This document shows positions 1-7,396 of a stretch of DNA of 25,380 nt, in pieces (the stretch's first letter is position 1; each line of letters starts with the position of its first letter). The notes under the pieces were generated by a model. That model was not told the origin of the DNA. It saw nothing but the letters and a program-made list of their open reading frames with translations, and searched no databases. Location of the stretch: contig JAFMIS010000004.1 in NCBI GenBank assembly GCA_017853915.1, forward strand, positions 1 to 25,380, written 5' to 3'. Position numbers and translations under genes: made by a program. Source of the stretch: a bacterium. GTDB lineage: Bacteria > Bdellovibrionota_C > UBA2361 > OMII01.

Positions 1-2
1 GT

Positions 3-116
3 ACGCACTGTGGCTGCCGGATCAACGGTCATGGGGTAGAGAGTAGCGGACAGTACTACTGCTGCGCGCACTGCGCCCATGATGAGGGTGTTGTTGAGGC
101 GAGAGACCGCGTCTGA
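3..116 (+). CDS. Metallothionein-like protein, C-terminal part (5' end outside window)
   Basis: The frame is open from the window edge and codes for 37 residues before TGA at 114-116. The visible part has Cys-x-Cys near its start, a short polar linker, then Tyr-Tyr-Cys-Cys-x-x-Cys-Ala. The same spacing occurs in bacterial SmtA-type metallothioneins (Cys-x-Cys, about 14 residues, Tyr-Cys-Cys-x-x-Cys-Ala), which bind Zn2+ or Cd2+ through cysteine and histidine. Five Cys and several His fall within 26 residues. The His/Cys-rich end of cyanobacterial SmtA is missing; an acidic tail takes its place, so this would be a short variant. It converges with argS, 18 bases apart. Recognition rests on motif spacing only, and the start cannot be seen. 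Confidence 0.55.
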   Translation, partial: THCGCRINGHGVESSGQYYCCAHCAHDEGVVEARDRV

Positions 117-134
117 CGAGGAGCGGAGGTGTTG

Positions 135-1847
135 CTACATCCTATCAAGCACTCGTATGCCGAGAAGTCGTAGCGTTAATGCGAGCACGGATCGGGCCGA
201 GACATAGAGAGTCAAGCGCGCTTGCGCCACGTCGCGGTCACCTTCACCGAGCACTCGGAGCTTTACATACGCTCGCGAGATCGCCTTAGCGAGGTCGAGC
301 GCATAGTTACACAGGTTGCACGGCTCGTAGTCTTTTGATGTTTTCTCGAGAACGGATGGGAAGCGAGACAAGATAGTGCCGATCTCCCAGGCCTCGGGTT
401 CCGGTAGCTTGGAGCCAAGAGCCGCGGCGGCGGGTACGATACCGTCGGCCCGAGCCTTCTCTTCCATACTAAAGAGTCGCGCCACCGCGTACATGAGGTA
501 CGGGCCGGTATCGCCCTTAAAATTGAGCGCCTCATCCCAGCTAAAGTGGAACTCCTTGTTGTTCGTTCGACTGAGGTAATTGAAGTAGACAGCCCCAAGC
601 CCTACAGCCTCGGCCACATCATCGACGTTAACTCCCTCAGGACGCTTGGTCACCTCCGACTCATAAGCCGATCGAGCGCGATCGTGAGCCTCCTCAAGGA
701 GCGCGTCCAATGAGAGGTCTCCGCCATCGCTCTTCATCGAGCGAGTGCTGATACCTGGAACGTGTCCATACGGTATGTGCACCACCTTTTTTGCCACCGG
801 GTGACGCAGTTTCTCTAAGATGGCCTGAAGTTGTTTGAAGTGCAGCGTCTGGGGCGCGCCAACCACGTAGAGAATTCGCTCTGGATGGTAGGTCTTCTCC
901 CGGTAGTCAGCTGTGATTACATCCCGTGTCAGGTAGAGGGTGCGTCCATCTTCCGTGAGAAGTCTGGCAAATCCAAGGGGCTCACCGAGGTCAACGCCTA
1001 GCGCTCCCTTTGAGTTTTCGAGGATGCCACTTGAGCGCATCCTCTGAGAGCACTGCTCAAAGAATTGAAAGTAAAAAGACTCGCCATTCCAGGAGTCGAA
1101 CTCGATACCCATGCGAGCATAAGTGCGTCGGTAGTAGGCGCTGGATACCTCAAGATTCCACTTCCAGAACTCGGTCGCCTCGGCATCACCGGCCTCCAGG
1201 CGCTTGAAATAGTCGCGAGCGATCTGATTGACGTTCGGCTTGTCCAGGTCGCGACCATCATCTTGTGCTTTGCGCAGCAAGTTCGCGTCGATGTATCGAG
1301 AGACGAGCTCGTTCATGTCATCTGAGGGGCGTCCCCAGATCTGACAGCCCGCATACACGAACCCAAACTGAGTGCCCCAATCGCCGAGATGGTTGACGCC
1401 GATGGTGTGGTGCCCGAGGTGCTTAAAGAGGTTGTAGAGAGAGAAGCCAATAATGGTAGTTCTTAGATGCCCGACGTGAAAGGGCTTGGAGATGTTCGGC
1501 GCTGAATAATCGATAACGATCGTTCCGCCCATCCCCTTAGCGCCGTAGTGAGCGCCATGTGACAGGACCTCTCGTGTAACCGCCGTAAGGGATTCTGCTC
1601 TGTCCAGGAAAAAATTCAGGTATGGGCCAACGGCCTCGGCCTTTGAGAAGCCGGGTGGAAGAGTGATCTGCGAGGCGAGTCTCTTTGCGCACTCAGGAGG
1701 CGAGGCGCTCCACTCCTTGGCGAGCAGGAAGCAGGGAAAGGCTAGATCTCCATTCTTGGTGTCCTTGGTTGGATTAAGGTTCTTCTCAAGTAGCTCTAGC
1801 GGCAATCCGGAGGCGGCGTGGATGGCCTGAAGTAGGAGTTCTCTCAT
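135..1847 (-). CDS. argS: Arginine--tRNA ligase
   Basis: Cytoplasmic class I aminoacyl-tRNA synthetase charging tRNA-Arg. The 570-residue length is normal. Residues 1-85 resemble the ArgRS N-terminal Add1 domain, which recognises the tRNA D-loop. The HIGH signature appears as HVGH inside SAPNISKPFHVGHLRTT (about residues 114-130). The C-terminus is an all-alpha DALR anticodon-binding domain ending in VLDRM. The second signature loop is unusual: ISTRSMKSDGGD at about residues 366-377, instead of STRKG or the longer E. coli form. The ATG at 1845-1847 is preceded only by a poorly placed AGGCGG, and a sigma70-like promoter ends just upstream. The gene is monocistronic as far as visible and divergent from the DoxX gene. 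Confidence 0.95.
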   Translation of the reverse strand: MRELLLQAIHAASGLPLELLEKNLNPTKDTKNGDLAFPCFLLAKEWSASPPECAKRLASQITLPPGFSKAEAVGPYLNFFLDRAESLTAVTREVLSHGAHYGAKGMGGTIVIDYSAPNISKPFHVGHLRTTIIGFSLYNLFKHLGHHTIGVNHLGDWGTQFGFVYAGCQIWGRPSDDMNELVSRYIDANLLRKAQDDGRDLDKPNVNQIARDYFKRLEAGDAEATEFWKWNLEVSSAYYRRTYARMGIEFDSWNGESFYFQFFEQCSQRMRSSGILENSKGALGVDLGEPLGFARLLTEDGRTLYLTRDVITADYREKTYHPERILYVVGAPQTLHFKQLQAILEKLRHPVAKKVVHIPYGHVPGISTRSMKSDGGDLSLDALLEEAHDRARSAYESEVTKRPEGVNVDDVAEAVGLGAVYFNYLSRTNNKEFHFSWDEALNFKGDTGPYLMYAVARLFSMEEKARADGIVPAAAALGSKLPEPEAWEIGTILSRFPSVLEKTSKDYEPCNLCNYALDLAKAISRAYVKLRVLGEGDRDVAQARLTLYVSARSVLALTLRLLGIRVLDRM

Positions 1848-1856
1848 AGCCGCCTG

Positions 1857-1885
1857 ATACTATTCGGAAACGGGTGATTTTGCAA
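1857..1885 (-). promoter_or_regulatory. Candidate sigma70 promoter of argS
   Basis: On the minus strand TTGCAA (1880-1885, 4 of 6 to TTGACA) is separated by exactly 17 bases from TAGTAT (1857-1862, 4 of 6 to TATAAT). Transcription would begin about base 1850, only a few bases before the argS ATG, so the message would be almost leaderless. This is inferred from the sequence alone. Confidence 0.35.
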
Positions 1886-2012
1886 AGGTTAGGAATGGTT
1901 GGGGTTAATACGAACTGCTGTATCGGTTGTGTGAAGTAGCGTTGGCAGGAAAGGGGCTGTTCCAAACGATTTCTTTCTGTTCATAATTTCCCGTGTTTGA
2001 GAGGAGATGCCT

Positions 2013-2498
2013 ATGAACTGTATATGCACATCGATGATGAAGACTAACGGATGTTGGGGAGCTTTCTTCGCGCGGCTGGCTCTTGGAGGCGTGATGCTGC
2101 CTCACGGTCTTCAGAAGACGATCGGAGCGTTCGGTGGAAATGGATTTTCGGGCACGATGGGCTTTTTTACTGGCACCCTCGGTCTACCCTCGGTGATTGC
2201 GTTTCTCGTCATTGCCGCTGAATCGATTGGAGCGATCGCTATCGTGCTTGGTTTGATGACGCGGTTCAGCGCGGCAAGTCTCGCGATCGTGATGGCCGGA
2301 GCGATCTGGATGGGACATCTTCAGAACGGGTTCTTTATGAATTGGTTCGGCGCTCAGGCCGGAGAGGGGTTCGAGTATCACCTTTTGGCGATCGGTTTGT
2401 GCCTCACGCTCGTTGCTTCTGGTGGCGGCGCGTTGTCACTTGATCGCAAGTTGTCGTCCTGCGGGGACGCGAACGCGAGTTCGTGTTGCTCTCGCTAA
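2013..2498 (+). CDS. DoxX family membrane protein with cysteine-rich termini
   Basis: DoxX-family inner-membrane protein of about 160 residues with four predicted transmembrane helices. The family hallmark RLALGGVMLPHGLQK lies in helix 1, with MGFFTGTLGLP after it; other helices include VIAFLVIAAESIGAIAIVLG and the C-terminal LLAIGLCLTLVAS. DoxX proteins are linked to quinone or thiosulfate redox chemistry and to oxidative stress, but most have no proven activity. Two ATGs are possible (2007 and 2013). GAGAGGAG abuts 2007 and sits 6 bases from 2013, so I prefer 2013. Both ends carry cysteines: Cys-Ile-Cys plus one more near the N-terminus, and Cys plus a Cys-Cys pair in the last 12 residues. 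The gene converges with the next, 26 bases apart. Confidence 0.8.
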   Translation: MNCICTSMMKTNGCWGAFFARLALGGVMLPHGLQKTIGAFGGNGFSGTMGFFTGTLGLPSVIAFLVIAAESIGAIAIVLGLMTRFSAASLAIVMAGAIWMGHLQNGFFMNWFGAQAGEGFEYHLLAIGLCLTLVASGGGALSLDRKLSSCGDANASSCCSR

Positions 2499-2524
2499 GC
2501 CGCTGAGCTGGTATTGCTTCGACC

Positions 2525-3220
2525 TTATCCGTACAGCAGGGAGTCGCACGGTAGTGATAGGAGAGTTCCCTCAATAACGGAGGCCTCACCGCGGCTGCTG
2601 ACAATAGCTACGTTACAACGCTCAGACACTTGAGCACTGATGCGAGCGACCGCGGCATGGATTGAGCGCAGCGCTTGGGCAACCGTCAAGGGGCTTGATT
2701 GTAGAAGTGTCTTGAGGGCGTGGTGCCGGGCGCAGCTATAGGCGAAGTCACTTAATGTGGTATCGGCCGCAAAAAATAAGTGATCGCCGACTATTTCTGG
2801 AGCGAAGTTTCGAGCTGATTCCCACAGAACGATCGTAGCTGCCCTTCCAGCCTCTCTATCCGTTTTATGACGGAGCGGGCCTGTGAGAACCAGCGCAATG
2901 CGGACGTCGAGGGTGTTTCGGTCAAAGCGACGCTCGAATTCAGCGTGGCGAGTTTGGCCAATCTTCTCGAGAGTGGAGTTCGAAAGCCTACTTGATGAGG
3001 GCGCCTTTGAGCGGAGTATCCTTGAACGCAGGTCAGAGAGCATCGCGATAGCTGGCTGCCAGGTTCCAGCATGAGCGGCGAAGACGTGGGGGGCTACGTG
3101 TACCAGTTTAGGCGCGACAAGGGGAACAACCCCCTGTTCCTTGGAGGGCTGCTTGAGAGCTAGCGAATCCGCTAGAAGAACGGTAGCTTGCGTGGTGGAA
3201 TAAATGAGGAAGAGGGACAT
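2525..3220 (-). CDS. Proteasome beta/HslV-like Ntn-hydrolase homologue with serine at position 1
   Basis: 231 residues, with no signal peptide or membrane segment. The layout follows the proteasome beta/HslV fold: strand SLFLIYST, strand ATVLLADSLAL, then PKLVHVAPHVFAAHAGT (compare the K33 strand and the AG turn of HslV). Near the end come two helices (DFAYSCARHHALKTLLQ; TVAQALRSIHAAVARI) and a closing strand CNVAIVSSRG. If Met is removed, Ser becomes residue 1, the Asp of LADS is residue 17, as in HslV and the proteasome, and the Lys of APKL is residue 37 (usual position 33). Thr1 would thus be replaced by Ser. The ATG at 3218-3220 has a weak GAGAAG site. No unfoldase gene is nearby. The fold call is mine from pattern matching; activity and substrate are unknown. 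Anbu or another minor bacterial proteasome relative is an alternative. Confidence 0.5.
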   Translation of the reverse strand: MSLFLIYSTTQATVLLADSLALKQPSKEQGVVPLVAPKLVHVAPHVFAAHAGTWQPAIAMLSDLRSRILRSKAPSSSRLSNSTLEKIGQTRHAEFERRFDRNTLDVRIALVLTGPLRHKTDREAGRAATIVLWESARNFAPEIVGDHLFFAADTTLSDFAYSCARHHALKTLLQSSPLTVAQALRSIHAAVARISAQVSERCNVAIVSSRGEASVIEGTLLSLPCDSLLYG

Positions 3221-3326
3221 GTATCTTCTCGCCTAGGCTGGTTAGTACGGTCAGGAGGATTGCGCGAACGCACCCCTGTCAAGGGTACGGCAGAGCGGAG
3301 CTCCACGGCAAGGTACAAGTGTGCCC

Positions 3327-3356
3327 ATGACCTCTCCCTTGCAGACGTGGTACACT
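3327..3356 (+). promoter_or_regulatory. Candidate promoter of the DUF4286 gene
   Basis: ATGACC (3327-3332) and TACACT (3351-3356) match the -35 and -10 hexamers at 4 of 6 each with an 18-base spacer. The predicted start, near 3363, leaves a leader of about 20 bases holding the ribosome site GGGGAG (3374-3379) before ATG 3383. The match is weak. Confidence 0.3.
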
Positions 3357-3382
3357 GCGTCGGAATCCGGAGTGGGGAGATT

Positions 3383-3715
3383 ATGTCAGAGATCGTGTAT
3401 AATGTGACGGTAAATGTATCCGATGAAATTCACGACGAGTGGGTGGATTGGATGCGAGATGTTCATATCCCTGAGGTATTAGGGACGGGTATGTTCGTCT
3501 CGGCGCGCTTTATGCGCGTGCATGCGCTTGAGCAGGGCGGCAAGACCTACGCGACGGCATACACGGCGGAGTCGATGGAACGCTATGAGCGCTACCTTAA
3601 GGAGTTCGCTCCGGCGTTGCGGGCTAAGACAGAGGCCGCCTTCGGTGACCACGTGCATGCGTTCCGCACGATGCTTGAGGTGTTGGCATCATACGAGACC
3701 AGGGCTAAAGCGTAA
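3383..3715 (+). CDS. DUF4286 family protein
   Basis: 110-residue cytoplasmic protein. It begins MSEIVYNVTVNV and contains DEWVDWMRDVHIPEV, GTGMFVSARFMRV, YTAESMERYERYLKEFAP and FRTMLEVL. This order is typical of DUF4286, a small ferredoxin-like alpha/beta domain frequent in Bacteroidetes and some other phyla, with no known function. The frame stays open back to 3188, but the upstream residues look non-coding and GGGGAG sits 3 bases before ATG 3383, so I place the start there. It converges with mgtE, 21 bases apart. No partner gene suggests a role. Confidence 0.85.
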   Translation: MSEIVYNVTVNVSDEIHDEWVDWMRDVHIPEVLGTGMFVSARFMRVHALEQGGKTYATAYTAESMERYERYLKEFAPALRAKTEAAFGDHVHAFRTMLEVLASYETRAKA

Positions 3716-3736
3716 CAGGACTAAAGCATGTAACGA

Positions 3737-4993
3737 CTACAGCATAAGTAGTGTCGCTAAACCGAGCAGCATGCCCATGCTCGCCACATCCGTGGCGGTG
3801 GTAAGGAAGATGCTCGAGGCTGTGGCCGGATCAGCGCCTAGCTTTTTCAGAGTTAACGGCACAAGCGCTCCCGAGAGCCCACTTATCATGCAGCTTCCCA
3901 TCATCGCGATAACGACGATGCCGCTCAGGGTGAGTGCGTTTGGATTGCCCTCTGAGCTAGCCAAGATGTACATACCTACTCCGGCTGAGATACCAACTAA
4001 GAATCCATTGAGAACTCCGAGCAAGCCCTCCTTCGCTATGAGACGCCAGGTCTTTACCGACTCAAGCTCTCCGAGTGTCATGCCGCGTAGAGTAACCGCC
4101 AACGCCTGGCAGCCGGTATTACCAGACTGACCCGCAAGCACAGGAAGGAAAGCGGCTAAGACAACGATCTGATCAATCGTATTCTGAAAGAGATTCACAA
4201 CAGCTCCGGCGACAAACGCGGTGAGTAGATTAAGTTGAAGCCAGGGATGACGGAATTTGAAACTCTTAAGCCAATGGGTTGACAGGCGTTCGCCCTTTTC
4301 AACACCCACCATGCTTCCGGCCTGCGCGCTGATTTCAACCGCTTGGGCCTCAAAAAGCCTGAAGCCTCGCACTAGACCGATGAGTCGGCCTTCATCCGAC
4401 ACTACCGGATAGACGGGATAGTGCCTCGTCAGCACCTGCTTCATCGCATCCATGATCGTAGTGGAAGCCGATAGGGTAAAAGGACTTGCCATCATAATCT
4501 CAGCTAGTGTCTGGTCGGGTCGAGCGAAAAGAAGATCACGCATTACAACGAGCCCCACAGGAACCCTCTGAGCATCGACCACGTACGCGTAGGTCACAAA
4601 TTCGTGCTTCACCAATTCACGCAGGTCAGCGATCGCGTCGCTTACGCGGGTCTCAGGTTGATAGAGCGCCACGGATGGATCCATCAACCGGCCAACAGTG
4701 TCGGCAGGAAAGGAGGAGTTGAGCTCCCATTGGGTTACCAGATTATGGGGAAGCAGCGCTGTAATCGCTGAGCGTTGATCTGGTTCAAGCGCGGCAAGTA
4801 ACGCTCCAGAGCGATCCGGACTCAGAGAGCGTAAAGCGTTCGCGGCGTCGAGCGGCCTCATCGAGCAGAGTATCTCATGAGCCATAGACGGATCGAGTAT
4901 GCTGAGCCTATCAGCGTTGGTGGTCTGAGAGGGGCTAATGACCGAGAGATCAATCTGTTTAGCCGCGACTGATGGCTGGGTTTGAGAGGACAT
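3737..4993 (-). CDS. mgtE: Magnesium transporter MgtE
   Basis: Mg2+-gated inner-membrane Mg2+ channel, 418 residues. Residues 1-110 are the helical N domain with repeated short helices (AHEILCSM, AANALRSL). Two CBS domains follow, starting at VGRLMDPSVALYQPETRV and LAEIMMASPFTLSASTTI. A connecting helix leads to about five membrane helices from residue 250. The pore signature PVLAGQSGNTGCQ (compare GNAGxQ) and the ion-selectivity region TTATDVASMG are present. The N domain is slightly shorter than usual. A strong site AAGGAG lies 5-6 bases before the ATG. The upstream lipoprotein gene ends 87 bases away on the same strand, so the two may be co-transcribed. No M-box-like leader fits in the gap. 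Confidence 0.92.
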   Translation of the reverse strand: MSSQTQPSVAAKQIDLSVISPSQTTNADRLSILDPSMAHEILCSMRPLDAANALRSLSPDRSGALLAALEPDQRSAITALLPHNLVTQWELNSSFPADTVGRLMDPSVALYQPETRVSDAIADLRELVKHEFVTYAYVVDAQRVPVGLVVMRDLLFARPDQTLAEIMMASPFTLSASTTIMDAMKQVLTRHYPVYPVVSDEGRLIGLVRGFRLFEAQAVEISAQAGSMVGVEKGERLSTHWLKSFKFRHPWLQLNLLTAFVAGAVVNLFQNTIDQIVVLAAFLPVLAGQSGNTGCQALAVTLRGMTLGELESVKTWRLIAKEGLLGVLNGFLVGISAGVGMYILASSEGNPNALTLSGIVVIAMMGSCMISGLSGALVPLTLKKLGADPATASSIFLTTATDVASMGMLLGLATLLML

Positions 4994-5080
4994 ACGCGCT
5001 CCTTACCAAAAGAGAGTCACCGGCTCAGGTATACCGCAGGTTGCGTCGTGAGGGTAGGCAGGAACCGGCGAAGGGCCAGC

Positions 5081-6583
5081 TCACAGTACTGGAGAGACCT
5101 CAAGTGGTTCAGTGGCCTCTCTGGGGTTCGGCAGTGGGGCCGTGGAGGTGGCGGGCGTGTCAGACGGTGGAGAGGATAAGGTAGACCGAATGAGTCCGTA
5201 TAACGTCACCGTTCGGTCCTCGTTCTTATCGGCTTCTTCGGTCTTTAGAACGAGCGGGATCTGCCCGCTGGAGGAAACTGAAAGTAGGTTATTCACAAGC
5301 GGGTCCTCGCTATTTGTTGCGACCGGATCGACTATAATTCCTCGAAGGGCAAACGGTGCGCCTCGCCGATGAGGATGTCGGCGCTCAGTTGAGCGCTTCA
5401 CTATTCGACGGGCTATCTCCGTCGAGATCGAGATCCCCTCGCGTCCGACAGCTGCGAGATAGAGCGCAATCGGCTGCCGCTCCAACGAGGCGGCATCACG
5501 GGGCGCGACGATCTCTCTTAGAACCTCAAGCGCCTCACGAGCGGAACGAGGGATAGCCTGCTCCTCAGTGATGCTCAAGAAACACGGGGTCACTCGGGAG
5601 GTGAGGTCTCTGTGACGGGAAATAGCTCGAACCTGATCAATCCAGCGCGAGGAGAGAGCCGATGAGCTGCCAGCCACGAGGACCGTCGCGGTGTCTCGGG
5701 TTGGAAGGCTTAGGCAGGAGAGGCGTGCGTCATCGCGGGAGCCAAGCAGATTTCTCTGAAGGGCTCCGAGAGTTGAATCGATCTGAGCTCGTACCAATAC
5801 CTGCCGTCCCTCAATCGACAATACCTCCTGCTGATATGAATCGACCGCGAGAAGTCTGGCCTGAATGGAGTCGCTCGATGAGGGAGAGTCGAAAAGAAGG
5901 ATAAAGGTCACGGGTGAGCACACCAGAGTATGAATCCTGCGCGCGCTCTTAAGCGCAGGCATAGCATCCTTGCAACCGATGGTAGCCAGTCCTAATCCAG
6001 GCCTCTCATGAAGTGGATCAAAGTCTCTGCTGGGGAGGGTAATCTTCCAGCCTTGAAGGCGTTGGAGCGCGGCCGCCTCGGGCGCTGCGAAGCGATAACG
6101 GGATGGCGCCAGGTCCGGAATCTTCCATCCTCCAACCGCAAGCTGACGCACCAGGTCGGTAAGGGCCTGAGTATAGGCAGCATCGAGTGAGCCGCACACG
6201 CGATTGAAGGGGTTGTCGCATGCCTCACTGAGAAGCCCGCTGAGAGCGGTGTGCGAGGAGCGCAGAAGGCTTGCGGTATAGGCCGGTCCGGGGACTGAGG
6301 ATAGGCTCGTAGCGCGTTGATACCACATTACGCTGAGGCGTAGAGCGCGAGCCTCGGGCTGTAGGGAGCGGAGCTCTGGATCCGATCGTTCGAACTCATC
6401 GAGATTGATCGAATCGCTGAGTACGCTGTTTTTAATGTGGGTGGAAGCTGAAGGAGGTGTCGGCTGAGGCGAGGGTGAGTGTGTAGTAGAGCAGGCGGTC
6501 AACGCAGCAGTGCAGAGCGCGACAAATAGCAACCGCTGCCACAGTAAGGGAGCTACTATCTTCACACATTGTCTCCAGCGCAT
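5081..6583 (-). CDS. Large outer-membrane lipoprotein of unknown function
   Basis: 500 residues. A hydrophobic stretch (WQRLLFVALCTAALTAC) ends in the lipobox LTAC followed by Ser, predicting outer-membrane sorting. A Pro/Ser/Thr linker follows, then a helical region (FERSDPELRSLQPEARAL) and GWKITLPSRDFDPLHERPGLG. That stretch recalls the N-terminal part of large bacterial lipoproteins annotated as alpha/beta hydrolases, but no Gly-x-Ser-x-Gly lipase motif is visible here. Two starts are possible: ATG 6583, with almost no ribosome site, or GTG 6565, which follows GGAGA at about 6 bases and gives a cleaner signal peptide. It lies upstream of mgtE on the same strand and is divergent from marR. 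Function unknown. Confidence 0.75.
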   Translation of the reverse strand: MRWRQCVKIVAPLLWQRLLFVALCTAALTACSTTHSPSPQPTPPSASTHIKNSVLSDSINLDEFERSDPELRSLQPEARALRLSVMWYQRATSLSSVPGPAYTASLLRSSHTALSGLLSEACDNPFNRVCGSLDAAYTQALTDLVRQLAVGGWKIPDLAPSRYRFAAPEAAALQRLQGWKITLPSRDFDPLHERPGLGLATIGCKDAMPALKSARRIHTLVCSPVTFILLFDSPSSSDSIQARLLAVDSYQQEVLSIEGRQVLVRAQIDSTLGALQRNLLGSRDDARLSCLSLPTRDTATVLVAGSSSALSSRWIDQVRAISRHRDLTSRVTPCFLSITEEQAIPRSAREALEVLREIVAPRDAASLERQPIALYLAAVGREGISISTEIARRIVKRSTERRHPHRRGAPFALRGIIVDPVATNSEDPLVNNLLSVSSSGQIPLVLKTEEADKNEDRTVTLYGLIRSTLSSPPSDTPATSTAPLPNPREATEPLEVSPVL

Positions 6584-6713
6584 CTCTAAAACCAGGAAAT
6601 GTAAATCAGAGAAAGCCTAGATACTCCTTCGATGAATGGCAAGATGAGGTCGTTAGTTGATCTCAGACTTTGGTGAGTAGCTGTGTAAGTGCCCTCATAG
6701 GGGGTTTGCTTCT

Positions 6714-6735
6714 CTCACGATACAACACTCGTGAG
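6714..6735. promoter_or_regulatory. Perfect inverted repeat overlapping the marR ribosome site (candidate operator)
   Basis: CTCACGA (6714-6720) and TCGTGAG (6729-6735) are exact inverted copies around the 8-base centre TACAACAC. The right arm runs into the ribosome site GAGGAAG (6733-6739) of marR, whose ATG is at 6744. Spacing of about 15 bases centre to centre and the place just ahead of a MarR gene fit an autoregulatory dimer site. It could also form an RNA hairpin that masks the ribosome site. Confidence 0.5.
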
Positions 6736-6743
6736 GAAGAAAC

Positions 6744-7280
6744 ATGGAAACTGAGAACAAACAAGGGGCCTCAGCGGCAACGGGTGAGGCGAGCGAGAGT
6801 CCTGAACAGGTCGCATACGATCTACTAATCCGAACGGCCTCGCGCTTAGAGGCCGAACTGAACAGAGTTTTCCGTCCATTCGATCTGACGGGGGCAACCT
6901 ACAGCATTCTGCGGATCCTCGAGGCGGCCGGGCGCTCGGGGCGCTCGTGTGGCGATATCAGCGAACACCTGATCGCGGAGGTGCCCGACATGACGCGCCT
7001 CCTCGATCGACTGGAGAGGCTCGAATATGTGCAAAGAGAGAGGAGTAGCATCGATCGGCGCATGGTTAAGGTCACGATTACCGACCGAGGAAGGGAGGTC
7101 CTCGCGGGACTGCGAGATCCGGTCAGCGAGTGCCACCGGCGACAATTAGCGGTGCTCGACGCGGAAAAACTGCGAACTCTCGAGGGGCTCTTAAGGCTAG
7201 TGTTATCCCGTTTTCGGGAAGAGACTCAGAATGCTTCGGGTGAGTCGCCAGCACTTCCGGAAAAGAGCGTCTCGGTGTAA
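6744..7280 (+). CDS. MarR family transcriptional regulator
   Basis: 178 residues; dimeric winged-helix DNA-binding protein. A polar 20-residue N-terminal tail precedes the dimerisation helices (LLIRTASRLEAELNRVF). The helix-turn-helix covers about residues 66-93 (CGDISEHLIAEVPDMTRLLD), and the wing has the family signature DRRMVKVTITDRG at 104-116. C-terminal helices follow (LRTLEGLLRLVLSRF). The ribosome site GAGGAAG is well placed before ATG 6744. A perfect inverted repeat overlaps that site and suggests autorepression. The gene is divergent from the lipoprotein gene and lies upstream of the CorC-type transporter gene, 116 bases apart; either could be a target. The ligand is unknown. Confidence 0.9.
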   Translation: METENKQGASAATGEASESPEQVAYDLLIRTASRLEAELNRVFRPFDLTGATYSILRILEAAGRSGRSCGDISEHLIAEVPDMTRLLDRLERLEYVQRERSSIDRRMVKVTITDRGREVLAGLRDPVSECHRRQLAVLDAEKLRTLEGLLRLVLSRFREETQNASGESPALPEKSVSV

Positions 7281-7282
7281 CT

Positions 7283-7309
7283 ACCTGATACACAAACGTC
7301 GAATCAGGT
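7283..7309 (+). terminator. Inverted repeat after marR, possible weak terminator
   Basis: ACCTGAT (7283-7289) and ATCAGGT (7303-7309) are exact inverted copies with a 13-base loop, starting 2 bases after the marR stop. Only GTTT follows, so it is a poor intrinsic terminator. It could instead be a protein site for the downstream gene. Confidence 0.3.
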
Positions 7310-7396
7310 GTTTAGGCTCGATCCCACCTGCTACTTTGCTTACGCTGGGTTACTGGTTATTCTTTAGAACCATGGTGATCGTTTTTCAGTCGCTCT

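Noticed and set aside
3522..4130. 202-residue plus-strand frame over DUF4286 and the mgtE end
   Set aside because: It overlaps two recognised genes and has the Arg/Ser-rich composition of a shadow frame.
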